Source: Rhizophagus irregularis (taxonomy: Eukaryota > Glomeromycota > Glomeromycetes > Glomerales > Glomeraceae). From it: a stretch of DNA of 64,000 nt. The position numbers and the translations under genes were made by a program. Position 1 is the first letter of the stretch, and each line of letters starts with the position of its first letter. Below are positions 24,001-35,959 of this stretch, in pieces. The notes under the pieces are model-generated. The model made no database searches. It saw only the letters and a program-made list of their open reading frames with translations, and was not told where the DNA came from. The DNA is taken from positions 806,001 to 870,000 of the forward strand of contig NC_089443.1 in assembly GCF_026210795.1 (NCBI RefSeq). The letters are read 5' to 3'.

Positions 24001-25358
24001 TTCCCAATGTGCTTTATAGACTTTACTAACTAATCCGCTAGCTATCTCTTCAATTTTATTAAATTCATTATATCCATAGTATTCTACATCCTTCTCCTTT
24101 ATACATTTTTCTATCAATTCTGAAGTATTTAAATTAACTAGTTTTAATTCAGAAAATACTTGTTGCATTTCCGGTCTACCGCTTGGATTATCTTGCCAGC
24201 ATTCTTGAAATTTTTTTAAAATTTTAAAATTAATATTTAGATAAAAAAAATCACAATATAATAAAATATTTCATACTTGTATAGATGTTAATGTAATCAA
24301 TTGGTGTATTAAAAATTGGAGTTTCTCTTTTTCCATCTAAAATTGATAATATTAATGCTGTTTCATCATGAATATTGTCGCAAGATTCAAATGGCTGTCG
24401 TCCAGATGATATTTCCCATAGGAGCACACCAACGCTATATACATCTGATTTCTTATTTGCTATATAATGATTATTCTCGTTTGTTTGCCTTTTGAAACGT
24501 TGTGGGTCAATATAAGGTATAATTCCAAAAACGCCTTCGACAGAACTTGATACTCCAGCTCTATGTGAAAGACCAAAGTCTGTTAATTTGATCTTATTTT
24601 GATGAACCAGTATATTACCAGAATGCTAAAAGTATTAATTAAAATTTAATATATTGATATTAATAGATAACAATTAAAATATTAAAATAAATAAAATACT
24701 TTACTAGATCATTATGAATAATATCTTTTTGATGAATACATGAGACGGCAGCAGCAATTTGAATTGCGAATTGTAACTTAATATTCCAATCCAATTTATT
24801 GAAATTTTTTTTTAAATAATTTTTCAATGTACCACTATCTGCATATTCAAGAATAAACGAGTAATTTGAACTTTCATCGTCTAAAAAAAAAAATGAATAA
24901 TTAAATTTGTCAGCAATCTAAAGTTATTTAAAATTATATAATACAACTGTGCTTACTTGGATTACTCGTAATCCCAAAAAATTGAATAATATTTTCATGA
25001 AAATTAATTCTATGCATTAATTTTATCTACAAAAAATAAATATACATTTAATAAACTGTTAGGAAAATGATAATAATTATAATGTAATAAAACAATGTAG
25101 TATAACCCTAAATACCTCATTAACAACTTCTTTCATACCATCCTTACCGTTTGTCAAAGATTTTAATGCAACAACGGTATCTGAACTCTTCCAGTTAGCT
25201 CGATAAACATTACCAAATCCTCCAACGCCAATACATTCCATATCTTGAAACTCATTGTAATCATGATAATTGATATATTCGTTATCAATTCCATCTTTAA
25301 TCCATTGAATCCATTTATTATCCGTATCATCATTTTTATTATTGGATTCACTCGTCAT
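18054..25358 (-). CDS. Triple-kinase / MACPF-like / Sel1 protein (gene B)
   Basis: Eleven exons fit GT-AG rules and keep frame: 25358-25116, 25026-24957, 24880-24705, 24625-24277, 24203-23926, 23853-23781, 23686-23153, 23081-19360, 19251-19034, 18966-18806, 18712-18054; 6483 nt, 2160 aa. Kinase 1 (about 35-300) has a Gly loop GVGGFGNVY at 44-52, K66, HND 160-162 and DFG 179-181. Kinase 2 (about 320-600) has ASGLVSKV for the Gly loop, K356, HKD 448-450 and DSG (467-469) for DFG. A MACPF-like region follows, with YGHIFSKRILIGG at 712-724 and a related YGYFFPLNIVLGK at 989-1001. Then come a charged KGKKRSKDDDD stretch and probable coiled coil. Kinase 3 (about 1740-1980) has HHD 1818-1820 and NFG 1838-1840. 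Sel1-type repeats occupy about 2010-2155. Kinases 2 and 3 look inactive. No signal peptide. It could be two or three genes if unseen promoters or terminators split it, but unbroken phase argues for one. Confidence 0.75.
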
Positions 25359-25650
25359 TTTGTTAAAATTAATTTATAAAAATAGAAAAAGTCCTTATAT
25401 TAGAAATGCGTTACTAAAAAAAAAGAAAAAAAATGTCCTTATATTGATAAACGCAATTGTGTGACAAATCATCTGACTTAAATTACTTATGGCTTGAAGT
25501 GGTACAAGTCAAACCGATCCACCGACGGGCCAAGTCGATGGTCCGATTGAATCGATCAATTCGACTCGTAAGAAATTCTAGCTCGAACTTTAAATCACAG
25601 ATAATTTATGAATTGTTCATCAAGAAACTTGGAAAATAAATATAAATTTA
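25359..25650. promoter_or_regulatory. Divergent spacer between gene B and a MACPF relic
   Basis: Head-to-head spacer. Its motifs (AATTGTGTGACAAATCATCT and a GGT.CAAGTCAA.CCGA block) recur at about 42,240-42,340 and, in reduced form, at 37,930-38,010, each time just upstream of a gene-B-like 5' end. The conservation probably reflects duplication, and it likely contains the gene B promoter. Confidence 0.45.
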
Positions 25651-26882
25651 CTGATGAAACCTATTGTCAAAAAAAGTCATGAAAATAACGGTTTGCTTGA
25701 AGAAGAGGAAAATTATCTTCTAAATGGAATAATAAATATATTATATCGAAAACAATGTTCAGAACCTAGTTGGAAAATTAAATTACGTAAATTAGATTAT
25801 GGATGCACCATGACTTTTAATGGAATTAAGAAAATAAGAGAGCACTTATAAGAATTGACTGAAATTGGCATTGAGAGATGTTGAAAAGGAGTTGTTAAAA
25901 TGAAGTCAAATAATAATCGAATTATGAAAAAAAAGCTTATTTTTTTAGTACTTATTGTGGTTCAAATTTTTTTAATAAATAAATATCAGCTGTGGAATTT
26001 TTGTGAAAAGTGATCATGTGTACATATAAATTTTGCATCACTGTATCAGGTATCACGTTCGAAATATTCTTTTGCACATTTCGCTATCAGTATATAACTC
26101 GGAGAGTTTCGATTCTTACGATTTCTATGATCGGACTTTTCACGTAATTCTTATTATTACATTAGTGGTTACTGTATTAAAAAAGTGATCAAAACACAAT
26201 GTATGGGTTTCGTTTCAAATTGTCCAATAAATCATCTGATCACATACACTACTTCATAATGTAGAAAGTTTGAGAAAATTAGAAATATCAATTGGAAGTT
26301 CTGAAAATATTTCTTAACATAATATTTAAATTTAATAGTACATTATTAAAATATTTAGGTATTACTAGCAGTCACCCGTTTCTTCGCATCGAATTTAATA
26401 TGGTTAATAATTAGTTAACAAAAAATAACTAATGTATTAAATTATATTTATAATATTAGAATGATATAAATTATATTTAATATTCATATTAATTTGACGT
26501 TTGAGTGTAGAATGAAATTCGGATTAATTAACGAGTTGTGAAAAATAATTATCAATAAAAATTGATTAATTTTTTTAGAAGTATTTTCGAAAAAACTTTA
26601 ATATTATATGAAAATACTACAAATATTTTTATTAAATAATTATAAAATATTTTATAATTATTTCTTATTATTTTATATTACGTCAATCTTAAACTTATAA
26701 CCAACTTAGGAAAAATATTTGAACAATTAAATGTATTATTCTTTTGATACTCATTTTACTCGAATAAATCATTAATTAACTAAACTATTTGAATTAAAAT
26801 CTTTATTCAAAAATCTGGTGATTATTTAGAGAATTCCGGTGGTTATAATAATCTATTATTAAATTAACAATTTCTTCAACTA

Positions 26883-27404
26883 CAGTCGCCACTGGATATA
26901 ACGAACCTGCCGTTCCAAGCGTTTTGGTTCGGTATATGGTGAATTCGATATATGATATTCATATTATATACCGAACTGTTCGGTATATGAATTTTATCCA
27001 ATTAAATTATAGCAGCATATACTGTAATATTTAAAGTTCGGATGATTACATGACTTACTATAACAGATAACACTATGTTTTATTTAAAATTTATGTGTTC
27101 ATCGATTTTTTAAGTATTTACCAGCTATTCAAATGAAAATTTTATCTGATACTAGCAGAAATAATTTTTCCGGTAGTCCATTCTTTTATATCACTAATTA
27201 AAGTCACGTGATAGTTCGGTATACTAAATATGTAACTGATATACTTGGGCTGGCTAAAATAAGTTCGGATGCGGTATATAGTAATTTATTATGTGATTTC
27301 GTTATATCCAGTGCAATTAATTATAAAAAAATCGGTTCTGTGAAACTTGGTTCAATACAACAAGTTTTCGGTACAAACAGGTTCGTTATAACCAGTGGCG
27401 ACTG
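26883..27404. mobile_element. TA-flanked MITE (Tc1/mariner- or pogo-like ends)
   Basis: TIRs of about 26 bp, CAGTCGCCACTGGATATAAC at the left and its near-exact reverse complement at the right, are each flanked by TA (26881-26882 and 27405-27406). The inside repeats GTTCGGTATA motifs in both orientations. The plus-strand frame 27208-27411 runs into the TIR and is not a gene. Confidence 0.75.
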
Positions 27405-27589
27405 TAATTAATTATAAAATATTGTAAAAATATCAATTTTTTTTGATTTTTTATGAATTTGAAAATCAAACTATTTATCCAGCGTTCAATTTAATTGAAA
27501 AAATCTTAATTATCTTTCTATCAACGTCGGTCAATTTTCATACATGTTATATTGATTTCAAAAAAAAAAATAATAATTTTGTAAGTATA

Positions 27590-28090
27590 TTTAATATAAT
27601 ATTTTATTTCTTTATTTAATAATAAAAAAAAATCGAAAGAAAAAGAAAAAAAAATTAAAAAAAAATTTGGGGAAAGAAAAAGGATAAAGAAAGAAACCGG
27701 TTTAAAAAAAGGGAAATTTCCGAAAAAAAAAGGAATCCGAAAAGAAAAACAAGTACCGAAAAGACATTCTGAAAAAAAAGACAATAATTCGGTCCAAAAA
27801 GAGTGAAAAAAATTTTTTTTTAAAAAATAATAAAAAAATAACAATCCGGTCTCGAAAAAAAAATAATATGAAAAAAAATCGGTCTTAAAAAGACCGAAAC
27901 AATAGGATTATTTAATAAAAAAAAAAATTTTCAGTTTGAGAAAAAAAAATTAAACCTAAACGGGAAAAGAATGAAAAAAACCAAATTTTTCAGTTTGAAA
28001 AAACTAAACCGAAAGAAGAAAAGGGAAAAAATTTTTTTTAGGTTTGAAAAAAAAAATCGGACAAAAAAATTAATAATCAAAAAAAAAATT
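27590..28090 (+). repeat. Polypurine, lysine-coding low-complexity tract
   Basis: A-rich purine tract with degenerate AAAAAGAAAAAAA units, short CGGTC/GACCG hairpins (about 27,848-27,898) and repeated TTTCAGTTTGA...AAACC units (27,930-28,010). The plus strand would encode lysine-rich peptide broken by stops. Similar lysine-rich repeats occur on the minus strand at 52.6-53.3 kb and 59.3-60.1 kb. Confidence 0.5.
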
Positions 28091-28974
28091 CCGATTAAGG
28101 TAAAATTTCATTAACTGAAATTGGATTAGTTGATTGGAATGCACACGGATCGAATAGTTTTTGACCATAAATAGATTAGGCGGAGGCGGAAGCATGTCGC
28201 GGGTTTTAATTATATGGCATGGGATTTCAAGTTACATAATTCAAATTATTTATGCGGGGACTAAACAAATTTTTTTAGTTATATAGATTGTTCAAAAAAA
28301 AAAAGCAGATCATAATTTTTTTTGCAACTGTTATTGATACAGCAGAATCAAACAATAATTTATTTACATTTACTTGTCAAATCCTTTGTGGAAAAGAAGT
28401 TCCTATAATCCACTTATTCAGAAAAAATTTCTAAGACGTCTTTACAAGTTGAATTTCTTAAAATTTTAATATTCAATTAAGGACTCTGAAAAAATAAAAT
28501 ACATCGGACGGAAACTATGATTAATGCCGAATTATCAAATCGAATACAACATAATCTATTCAGTAAAGCTCCCCTTGTATAGGAATTCCTCTATTAACTA
28601 AATTGGACTCTTCAAACCATTCTTTTATTTTTGGTCATCATTTTTTTAATGCTTAAACAAGTAAAGTTAATACACCTTTTCTTATAATTCAAAAAGAAGT
28701 TGCACATCATTAATTTTTACACGCTCGTTGTATGTCAAAATGTATTTGATGATGTTTACATTTTACTACATAATTCATTTTATGAAAAAATCATGTATTA
28801 ATCAGTCTTAATTATTCGTTAGTCTATATTCTAAACAAACTAAATGTGGGCCAATTTTTAATTTTTTAAAAAAAAAAAAATTGAAACAAAATTATTGTGA
28901 ATGTGCAGCATATACTAAAAATATCAATAAATATCACCATGTGTGCTTTCTTTACGGTAATTATTTTTTGCAAG

Positions 28975-30040
28975 TATTGCCTTTATAACTGGATTTCTTA
29001 TTTGATATCAGATTTTTGAAAAATTTTCCCAAGTTCATACTATGGACAAATGTATAATTAACGTTAATACGTATTTTGCTTATAATTTAATTCCATTAAA
29101 TTATAATGAGACTATTAGCATAGAGGGCTCACATGATATAAGTGCCGTTACAAAACTTTTTTTTTAGAATTTTATATATTAATTTTGTAGTTTGAATGTT
29201 GAATCTTTTAAGGATCTTTTTTTTTTATAGAAGACCAGCCTGATTTTAGATCAGTTTCTAATTTAACAAAATGATCATTCAATCAGGCCGGCTTATATAT
29301 AAAAAACTCTAAAATAAAATTTACTTGAATTATTTCAGAATCGATACCAATTCTATTTGAAATATCCAAATTCCCAAGTCGATTTTGAGACATGGTCAAA
29401 TATGGGGTACAACACTAATATCAATGCACAAATGTTTATGGCAGAAATAAACAAGTCATCTTAGTACAAGCTAATAAGATTGGTTGTAAAAGGGCCACCT
29501 GGTGACTGGTTGACGAAAAAAATAAGGACATTTTTTATGTTTACGATATACGGTACATACTAAAAAAAGAAACCCAATTATTTCAAAATTAATTTATGAC
29601 CATATATTTAACTTATTAATTTATTAATTTATTAATTTATTACGTTGAAAAAAGTACATACTGTACAGTGATTTTAAGTATTTAAGTGTATTAATGTACT
29701 TATTTTCAGATATCAATAAATCAATTTTAGATTTGTTTTTATCGATAGACAATTATTATAGGTTAGTATAAAACGTTTTCACTTAACTAAACCAAAAGAG
29801 TACCATTGGAATTAATATTTCAAAATTCTTGTTTGCATCAATCTGGTTATAAAATATCACCTCAATAGTTGTAAGTCAGAATCGGTTTAGAACCGATTTA
29901 TTTTATATAAAAAGAAAGATTTATATGCGTTAAGCAAAATATATAAAAACTTTCAAATAAATATAATAAATAAAAAAATATCATTGTTCAATAATAATAA
30001 ATATAATAATTTCTTTTTACACTTCCAATAATTGATTGTT
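28975..30040. other. Intergenic, nothing recognised
   Basis: 3' flank of gene C and DNA beyond. A short imperfect hairpin, GACCAGCCTGATTTTAGATC versus GATCATTCAATCAGGCCGGC (about 29,230-29,295), is the only structure I noticed. Confidence 0.45.
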
Positions 30041-33000
30041 TTAAACCAATGAACGTTTAATCTCCCCAATCTTCCCATAATTCAAAGTCAGAATATCTTG
30101 TGTTTCAAAATCATTTTCCCTTACATTGCTGCCAACAGTCTTGGTGATATTAATATTAGTATTATACCTCATTTTTAACTCTTTGAATTTATCATTAAAA
30201 TCATTAAGGCCATTAAAAGTTACTTTAAGATTGTGAGCTACCATAGGAAACCGCTGCAACGAAGTTTTCATATTTGGAGGGATTTTATGCCACCAATGAG
30301 TAATCTCATAACGTAATACTTGAGTAATAGTAATACAAAATCCATGCATCCCATCATTAAAAAACCACTCGCCAAAATGTACTCTAGGAGTATAAGTATT
30401 ATCATTTTTATCAAGATATTTGTTACGTTCATATAACCAATACTCTCCTTCATCATTAGGACCTTTATAGTTAAATTCCCATTCTTGTGATAAATATTTA
30501 GTATTATTATTCTTCTTATATCCACCTGTAATTTCAACACCTGGCGTTTTTGACATTCCAATTTTTCCATTAATACTCATCTCACTACCTACTGAAAATT
30601 CAACACCTTGATTCAATTGTGTTGGTTGTGAGACTTCTTTTAAGTCAAATAAATCACTTCCATTATTAGGTAATGGAGAAATTTGAACTTTAACAGACTG
30701 AAGCAAATAACCAAACCCTACTTTATTAAGCAATGGACATTTATTACTAACCAAATCGCCGATTCCACAAGCAATTACATCAATATTATATTTTAGAGTA
30801 TCTTCAAAAGGATTAGTTTTCGCCCAAAGTTTAGCAATAATTTTAAAATCTTGCGACTTTGAATCAACAACTGCATTTACTTTAGATGAAATGTAGATAC
30901 TCTTACTACTATCGTTACCATCACCATCACCACCATCACCACCATCATCGCCACCACCACCATTATTATTGCTATTATCTCTATTATTACTGTTATCTCT
31001 ATTACTTCCATTACTACTACTACCATTATTATTATTACTGCTATTATTATTGTTACTATTATTATTACTACCGTTACCACTATTACCATTACTACTATTG
31101 GTGCTATTATTATTGTTACTATTATTGATGTTGTTATCATTATGATCATTATTTCTATCGCTACCACTACTATTATCATAGTCATTATTTTCTAAGTTTT
31201 CTTTATAAAAATCATTTGTCAAATTATTATCGACAAAGTTTTTAGCAAAACAATTACTGCTATTTAAATTTTGATTATTATTTTCATTTAAAGGTATTAC
31301 TATTTTGTATATAACTTTAAATTGATTTTCAAATATAGTTTCAAGACACTCCAAAACTGTAATATCAAGTGGTTTAGCAACCCAACAGGTAATGCATGGT
31401 CTGGTAGAATTTTTTTGAAAGTCAATTCCTATGGTATACACGGGTTGCAATCCTAATATATGATCAATATCATCTTTTCGATTAATAAGTAATTTTTGCA
31501 ACTTTTCTACTTCAATATATGAAGTATCAGAAATTCCGGGAGAAATGGTTGCTTTTACTGTAATAAATATTGAATCAATTTCACAGTTTGTATTGATGAT
31601 AGGTTCATTAAACTGAATATAATTAAAAGGATTATCATTAGTAATATCATTAATTATAGTTTCTTTATTTTCCGCATTTATATTATTTATATTTTGTAAT
31701 AATTCCTCATTTTTTACAAAAAATTTGTTATGTTGTCCAGCTAATTTTTTATACCATTTCTGTGCTTCAATTTCATCTTTTTTAATTCCCCATCCATATT
31801 GATAAAAATTACCTAAATTATATTGTGCAATCTTATTACCATTTATTGCCGATTTTTGATACCAAAAAAAAGATTTTTTTAAATCTTTTTGTATATTTAT
31901 ACCATTTTTATAAAGAAATCCTAAATAATTTTGTGCATCACTATTATCTTGTTTAGCTGATTTTTTATACCATTTAAATGCCTTAATTTCATCTTTTTCA
32001 ATTCCCCATCCATTTTGATAATACAAACCTAAATTATATTGCGCAAACTTATTACCATTTTCTGCTGACTTTAGATACCAATAAAATGATTTTTCTGAAT
32101 CTTTCTGTATTTCATAAAAATACCCTAATATATATTGCATTTTATCATTTTCTTGTTTAACTAATCCTTCATCAATTTTCCATCCATTTAAATAATATGA
32201 AATTAGATTATAATGTGCAAGTTTATTTCCATTTTCTGCTGATCTTTGATACCAATAAAAAGCTTTTTCTAAATCTTTTTGTACTCCTAAATCATTTTCA
32301 TAAAAATATCCTAAATAATTTTGCGCATCACTATCATCTTGTTTGGCTGATTTTTCATACCGTTTAAATGTCTCAATTTCATTTTCATTTTTTTCGATTT
32401 CATGAGCAAAATTATCTTCATTTTCTGCTACTTTTTTATCTTTTAGTTTGTTATTAAAGGATGTATATTTTTCCCGAAAAACTTGATACTTTCCGGTTTC
32501 TTCATTCAATTGTCTCTCTAGCTCTTTAGTTATTAATTGATCATTGAGAGCGGTAAATTTTTCTTTAAAATCTTGATGTTCTATTGTTTCTTCGTCTAAC
32601 TCACTTTTTTCTTCGTTTAACTCTTTTTTTTCCTCGCTTAACATACTACTTTTTTCCACGTCTAACTTGTCTTGGGAAACTTGATACTTTCTGGTTTCTT
32701 CATTCAATTTTCTCTCTAGTTTATCAGTTTGTTGCTGGAGTTTATTAATAATATCATCTTTATCTTCCAACTGGTGGTTATCGAAGGCAGCAATTTTATC
32801 TAGAGAATCATATTTTATGGTTCTTTTATCTAACTTACTTTGTTCTTGAATCGAATCCTCCTGAATCGAATCCTTCCTTTTTTTGAAAAAATATACATAT
32901 ATATATACTTAATATTAATTTAATTAAAACAAAAATAATAATAACAAATACAGTACCTGGTATATGGATCAAAGATTGCACACTTAACCGATAATATTGC

Positions 33001-34878
33001 TGTATTGTCGTTACCAATTTTTTTAATTTTAACTTGCCCATTTCTTTGTTTCAAAAAAACACAATCAGTTTGTTCTGCAGAATATATGCTAACAAATTTT
33101 GGAGATTCAGTATTAAAATTACTATATTCTTTTTCTCTAAGCGTAATTATATCACAAGCACCATGGTTATGATATTTTGTAATTTTAAGTATGTAAAATG
33201 TAAAATTAGGCAATTTTACAAGGCACTTATCTTTTAAACAATAAGCGAAAGTACATGCCTTAATTTTATTATTCTCATGTTGTCTGTAATAATATCCGAT
33301 AACAAGAGATTCGTTATTAGGATATTCACGTACCACAGGAATTCCTAAACAAATTGGGACTTTTGAATCATATTCGATTAGATTATCTGTATCTGGTGCA
33401 TTAGAATCATAATCATAATGCAGGATGTCTAGTCGAGTATTATAATCAAAATTGAAATCTCTATAGTATCCGATTATCATCCACCCAATTTTTAATTTGC
33501 ATTCACGCCTTTTAAAGATTTCAAACGAGTTTTGTACACGATGAATTATAAGACTCGGTAGTTTTCCATCTGATGGACAAAGGACTTGACAAGTAAAAAA
33601 GTCATTCTTTGATTTCGATATATCCGTAACGGTTGCAAAAATTTTAGAATCTATATCTTTGTTTTTAATAATTTTTGCGATTTTATTTGGTAAGTTCAAA
33701 CTCAATTGTATTGGCTTTCTAAATTCTTCAAAAACACAATTATGATTTTCAGTAGTTAAATAATGAATCTTCACTCCAAAAGACTTAATGATTCGTTCAT
33801 GTAAATCTTCAGGTAAAAACTGAAAAATACTAATCGGATTGCGAAACTCTATGCAATCCCAATATTCATAATTATCTAAAGAACTAACCCAATCCCCTCT
33901 ATTTAGATTTCCAATATTCTCGGGTTGTTTCCCTCCAATTACTTTGGTATATTTGTAGCTACAACTGTTTGACCTTCCTTGTGAAGTAGTAGAAGCTTTT
34001 CCTATTTTTGCTTTCAGGATTTGTATATTCATCTTTCCGATAATTTTATTAGAATTTCCTGCAGAGTGTTTAACCGACTCTGCAAAATCATCATAATGAA
34101 CTCTTCCACCTAAAATAACTTCAGTTGGAATAAATTGACCGTAATCTTCAATAATTTGCTTAAATTCTTCAGGATCTTCAGATTCTATGGCATTTTCTAC
34201 TACTTTAATAAATTCCGGAGTTGCTTCTAAATGCTCAAGTTTCAATGACGCTTTGCCATACTTCGTAAAACGATAAGAGTAATTGGTTTCAACATGAGAT
34301 TCTTTATTTTTTGATGCTCCTATTGACATTCCTATTCCCAACTTTACAAAATGCTCCACATTAATATCAGCATCAAAAAATAAATTTTTATCCATCATCA
34401 AATCCTCACTTGACTCAGATTTAAATTTTCCCTCTTCGCATGTTCCACTATCAATTTCCAATTTACAATTTTTCGCTTCAAATGCTCTTTTACTAGCTTT
34501 CTTAATTCCGTTGGAAGTCATGGTACACCCATAATCTAATTTACGTAAATCGTTTATAAACTTCCAAATTTTTGAACATGTAATATATAAAATATGAGCA
34601 TCTTCAGTTTTACGCACAATTTGATGTAAGCGAAAATTTTCTTCAAATTTAACAGGTATCTCGGAAAATTCAATCATACTATCATTATTTTCAGAATAAT
34701 TCCTTACAAACGAAAATGTATCGTCGATAATATCATGATTTTCGAGGTATTGACGAACTTTTAATAGATTATCACAAAGATTCAAATGAACTTTACATGC
34801 AGATTTTTGTGAGTTTATAATTTTTAATGTTATATTCTTATCATTTTTAGAAAATAAATCTCTAAGGTTTATAGACAT
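30041..34878 (-). CDS. MACPF / coiled-coil / Sel1 fusion protein (gene C)
   Basis: Two exons, 34878-32957 and 32876-30041, join in frame across an 80-bp intron (donor GTACTG, acceptor AAAAAAAG), giving 1585 aa. Start is ATG 34878. Residues 1-640 are a MACPF-like module with LDYGCTMTSNGIKKA near 115 and YGQFIPTEVILGG at 246-258, closely related to genes A and E. Residues about 660-800 are coiled coil with repeated KLNEETRKYQ units. About 816-1026 are Sel1 repeats (for example SAENGNKFAQYNLGLYYQNG). About 1200-1290 are Asn/Ser/Gly/Asp low complexity. About 1292-1585 are a domain I do not recognise, with WEFNYKGPNDEGEYWLYERN and HFGEWFFNDG. Sel1 repeats usually scaffold protein contacts; MACPF folds insert in membranes. 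If the intron were not spliced, the MACPF part would stop at 32920 and the rest would be a second gene without a clear ATG. Confidence 0.75.
30895..31200 (-). repeat. Trinucleotide-rich tract encoding Asn/Ser/Gly
   Basis: Imperfect (ATT/ACT/ACC)n on the plus strand encodes NNSNNNNSS-type low complexity in gene C. Parallel open frames on both strands here (His/Tyr-rich or Ile/Val-rich) are shadows of the repeat. Such tracts are prone to length change. Confidence 0.8.
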
Positions 34879-35264
34879 GACTGACAAATTTTTTTATAAA
34901 AAAAAAAAAAATTTTGTCCGTTAACAGCTTTTATGTATTACATGTATTACGTATTAAAAGCGAACACAGAGCACAAAGCAATGATCTTACCATAAATAAA
35001 GAACCTCAGAAAATATGCACTACGACCAGAATTATGTTAAATTTTGACCAGAATTATATTCGCTCGATTTCATTTTAGAGAACTTCGGACAATTTTCGAT
35101 GTGATATATACAATGGGCGTCCGATATTAACATACGAATTGGCCCGAGTTTAGGAGGGTGCATGTGATAGCGTTAACGTTAATTCCGGCCAGTTCGTACG
35201 TTATACATTAAGGAACCCCGTGATACAATAATTTAAAAAAAAAAAAAATTTCCCCCATATTCTA
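34879..35264. other. 5' region of gene C with inverted GGCC.GAATT motifs
   Basis: No gene. ACGACCAGAATTATGTTAA near 35,026 and GTTAATTCCGGCCAGTTCGT near 35,170-35,200 are roughly reverse complements and could bound a small (about 180 bp) MITE-like element. It is weak because the match is interrupted. Confidence 0.35.
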
Positions 35265-35950
35265 CTCAATATGTCTACTTATACGCTAGAACAATATATT
35301 AAGAAACACGATTTAAAATATTATAAATATGATGAATTTAATAATATAGAGGAGATAGGTGGTGGATTAGTTGGTAAAGTGTATAAAGCAAATTGGAAAC
35401 AAAATGGAAAAATGTTTAGTATTAACGTCATTTAATTTAAACAATGTTAAAGAAATTATCTACGAGGTACGTGTCTGAAGAGGTAGATGTGAATCAAAGT
35501 TTTCTATACTAAGAAAATTGATCTGTTTTAAAATAAAATTATATGAAAAAGTTATCTTTGACGATATGATGATAAAATTTTATGGAATATCTAAAAACCG
35601 ATTTAGGTAAATATATATATGTTTTTCTTGAAATTACTACACTACACGATGATTATGTCTCATTATATAATCAAAAATACAATATGCCTGTTAATTTTTT
35701 TTTTATTATTATTTTATGAATATTGAAACTAATTTTTGAAATATTTAAATAAAGAATATTTTTTGGTAAAGGAATATGCAGACTTCGTAATTATTTGAAA
35801 GAGAATTTTAACTTGTTAGACTGGGGGAATAAATACGAATTAGCCCTTCAATTGTCAAGTGCAATAAAGTTGTTACATGAAAATGACTTAGTACATAAAG
35901 ATTTGCATTCAAATAATATTCTTATGCATCACTCGCGATACGGTTTACTC
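35265..35950 (+). pseudogene. Broken kinase fragment (gene B kinase 2 type)
   Basis: Starts with YTLEQYIKKHDLKYYKYDEF, matching the start of gene B's second kinase domain, followed by IEEIGGGLVGKVYKANW. After a frame break the hinge and catalytic part appear at about 35,780-35,940: LRNYLKENFNLLDWGNKYEL, then LVHKDLHSNNILMHH. The reading ends where the sequence switches to an inverted kinase copy. The better-conserved glycines (GGG) suggest the source had a more intact nucleotide loop than gene B kinase 2. Confidence 0.65.
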
Positions 35951-35959
35951 ATGACTAAT

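Larger units (their letters stand above)
25654..28970 (+). pseudogene. Broken MACPF-like gene, interrupted by insertions
   Basis: N-terminal piece (25654-25850): EEEENYLLNGIINILYRKQC then RKLDYGCTMTFNGIKK, closely matching gene E. A further piece runs to about 25950, then about 300 bp of unrelated DNA, then a match to the SLGKLGISIG segment at 26258-26335. The middle third, including the MACPF signature, is missing. A large insertion (about 26,345-28,285) carries a TA-flanked MITE and a polypurine tract. C-terminal pieces resume at about 28,310 (FATVIDTAESNNNLFTF), 28,515-28,650 and 28,920-28,965 (MCAFF). The broken copy at 42,540-43,860 lacks the same middle part. Confidence 0.7.

Noticed and set aside
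27521..27844. Phe-rich minus-strand frame
   Set aside because: Antisense of the polypurine tract; poly-Phe is expected from T runs.
30877..31185. Ile/Val-rich and His/Tyr-rich frames on both strands
   Set aside because: Shadows of the trinucleotide tract of gene C.
32835..33041. Separate small minus-strand gene
   Set aside because: It spans the gene C intron and its borders; explained by splicing of gene C.
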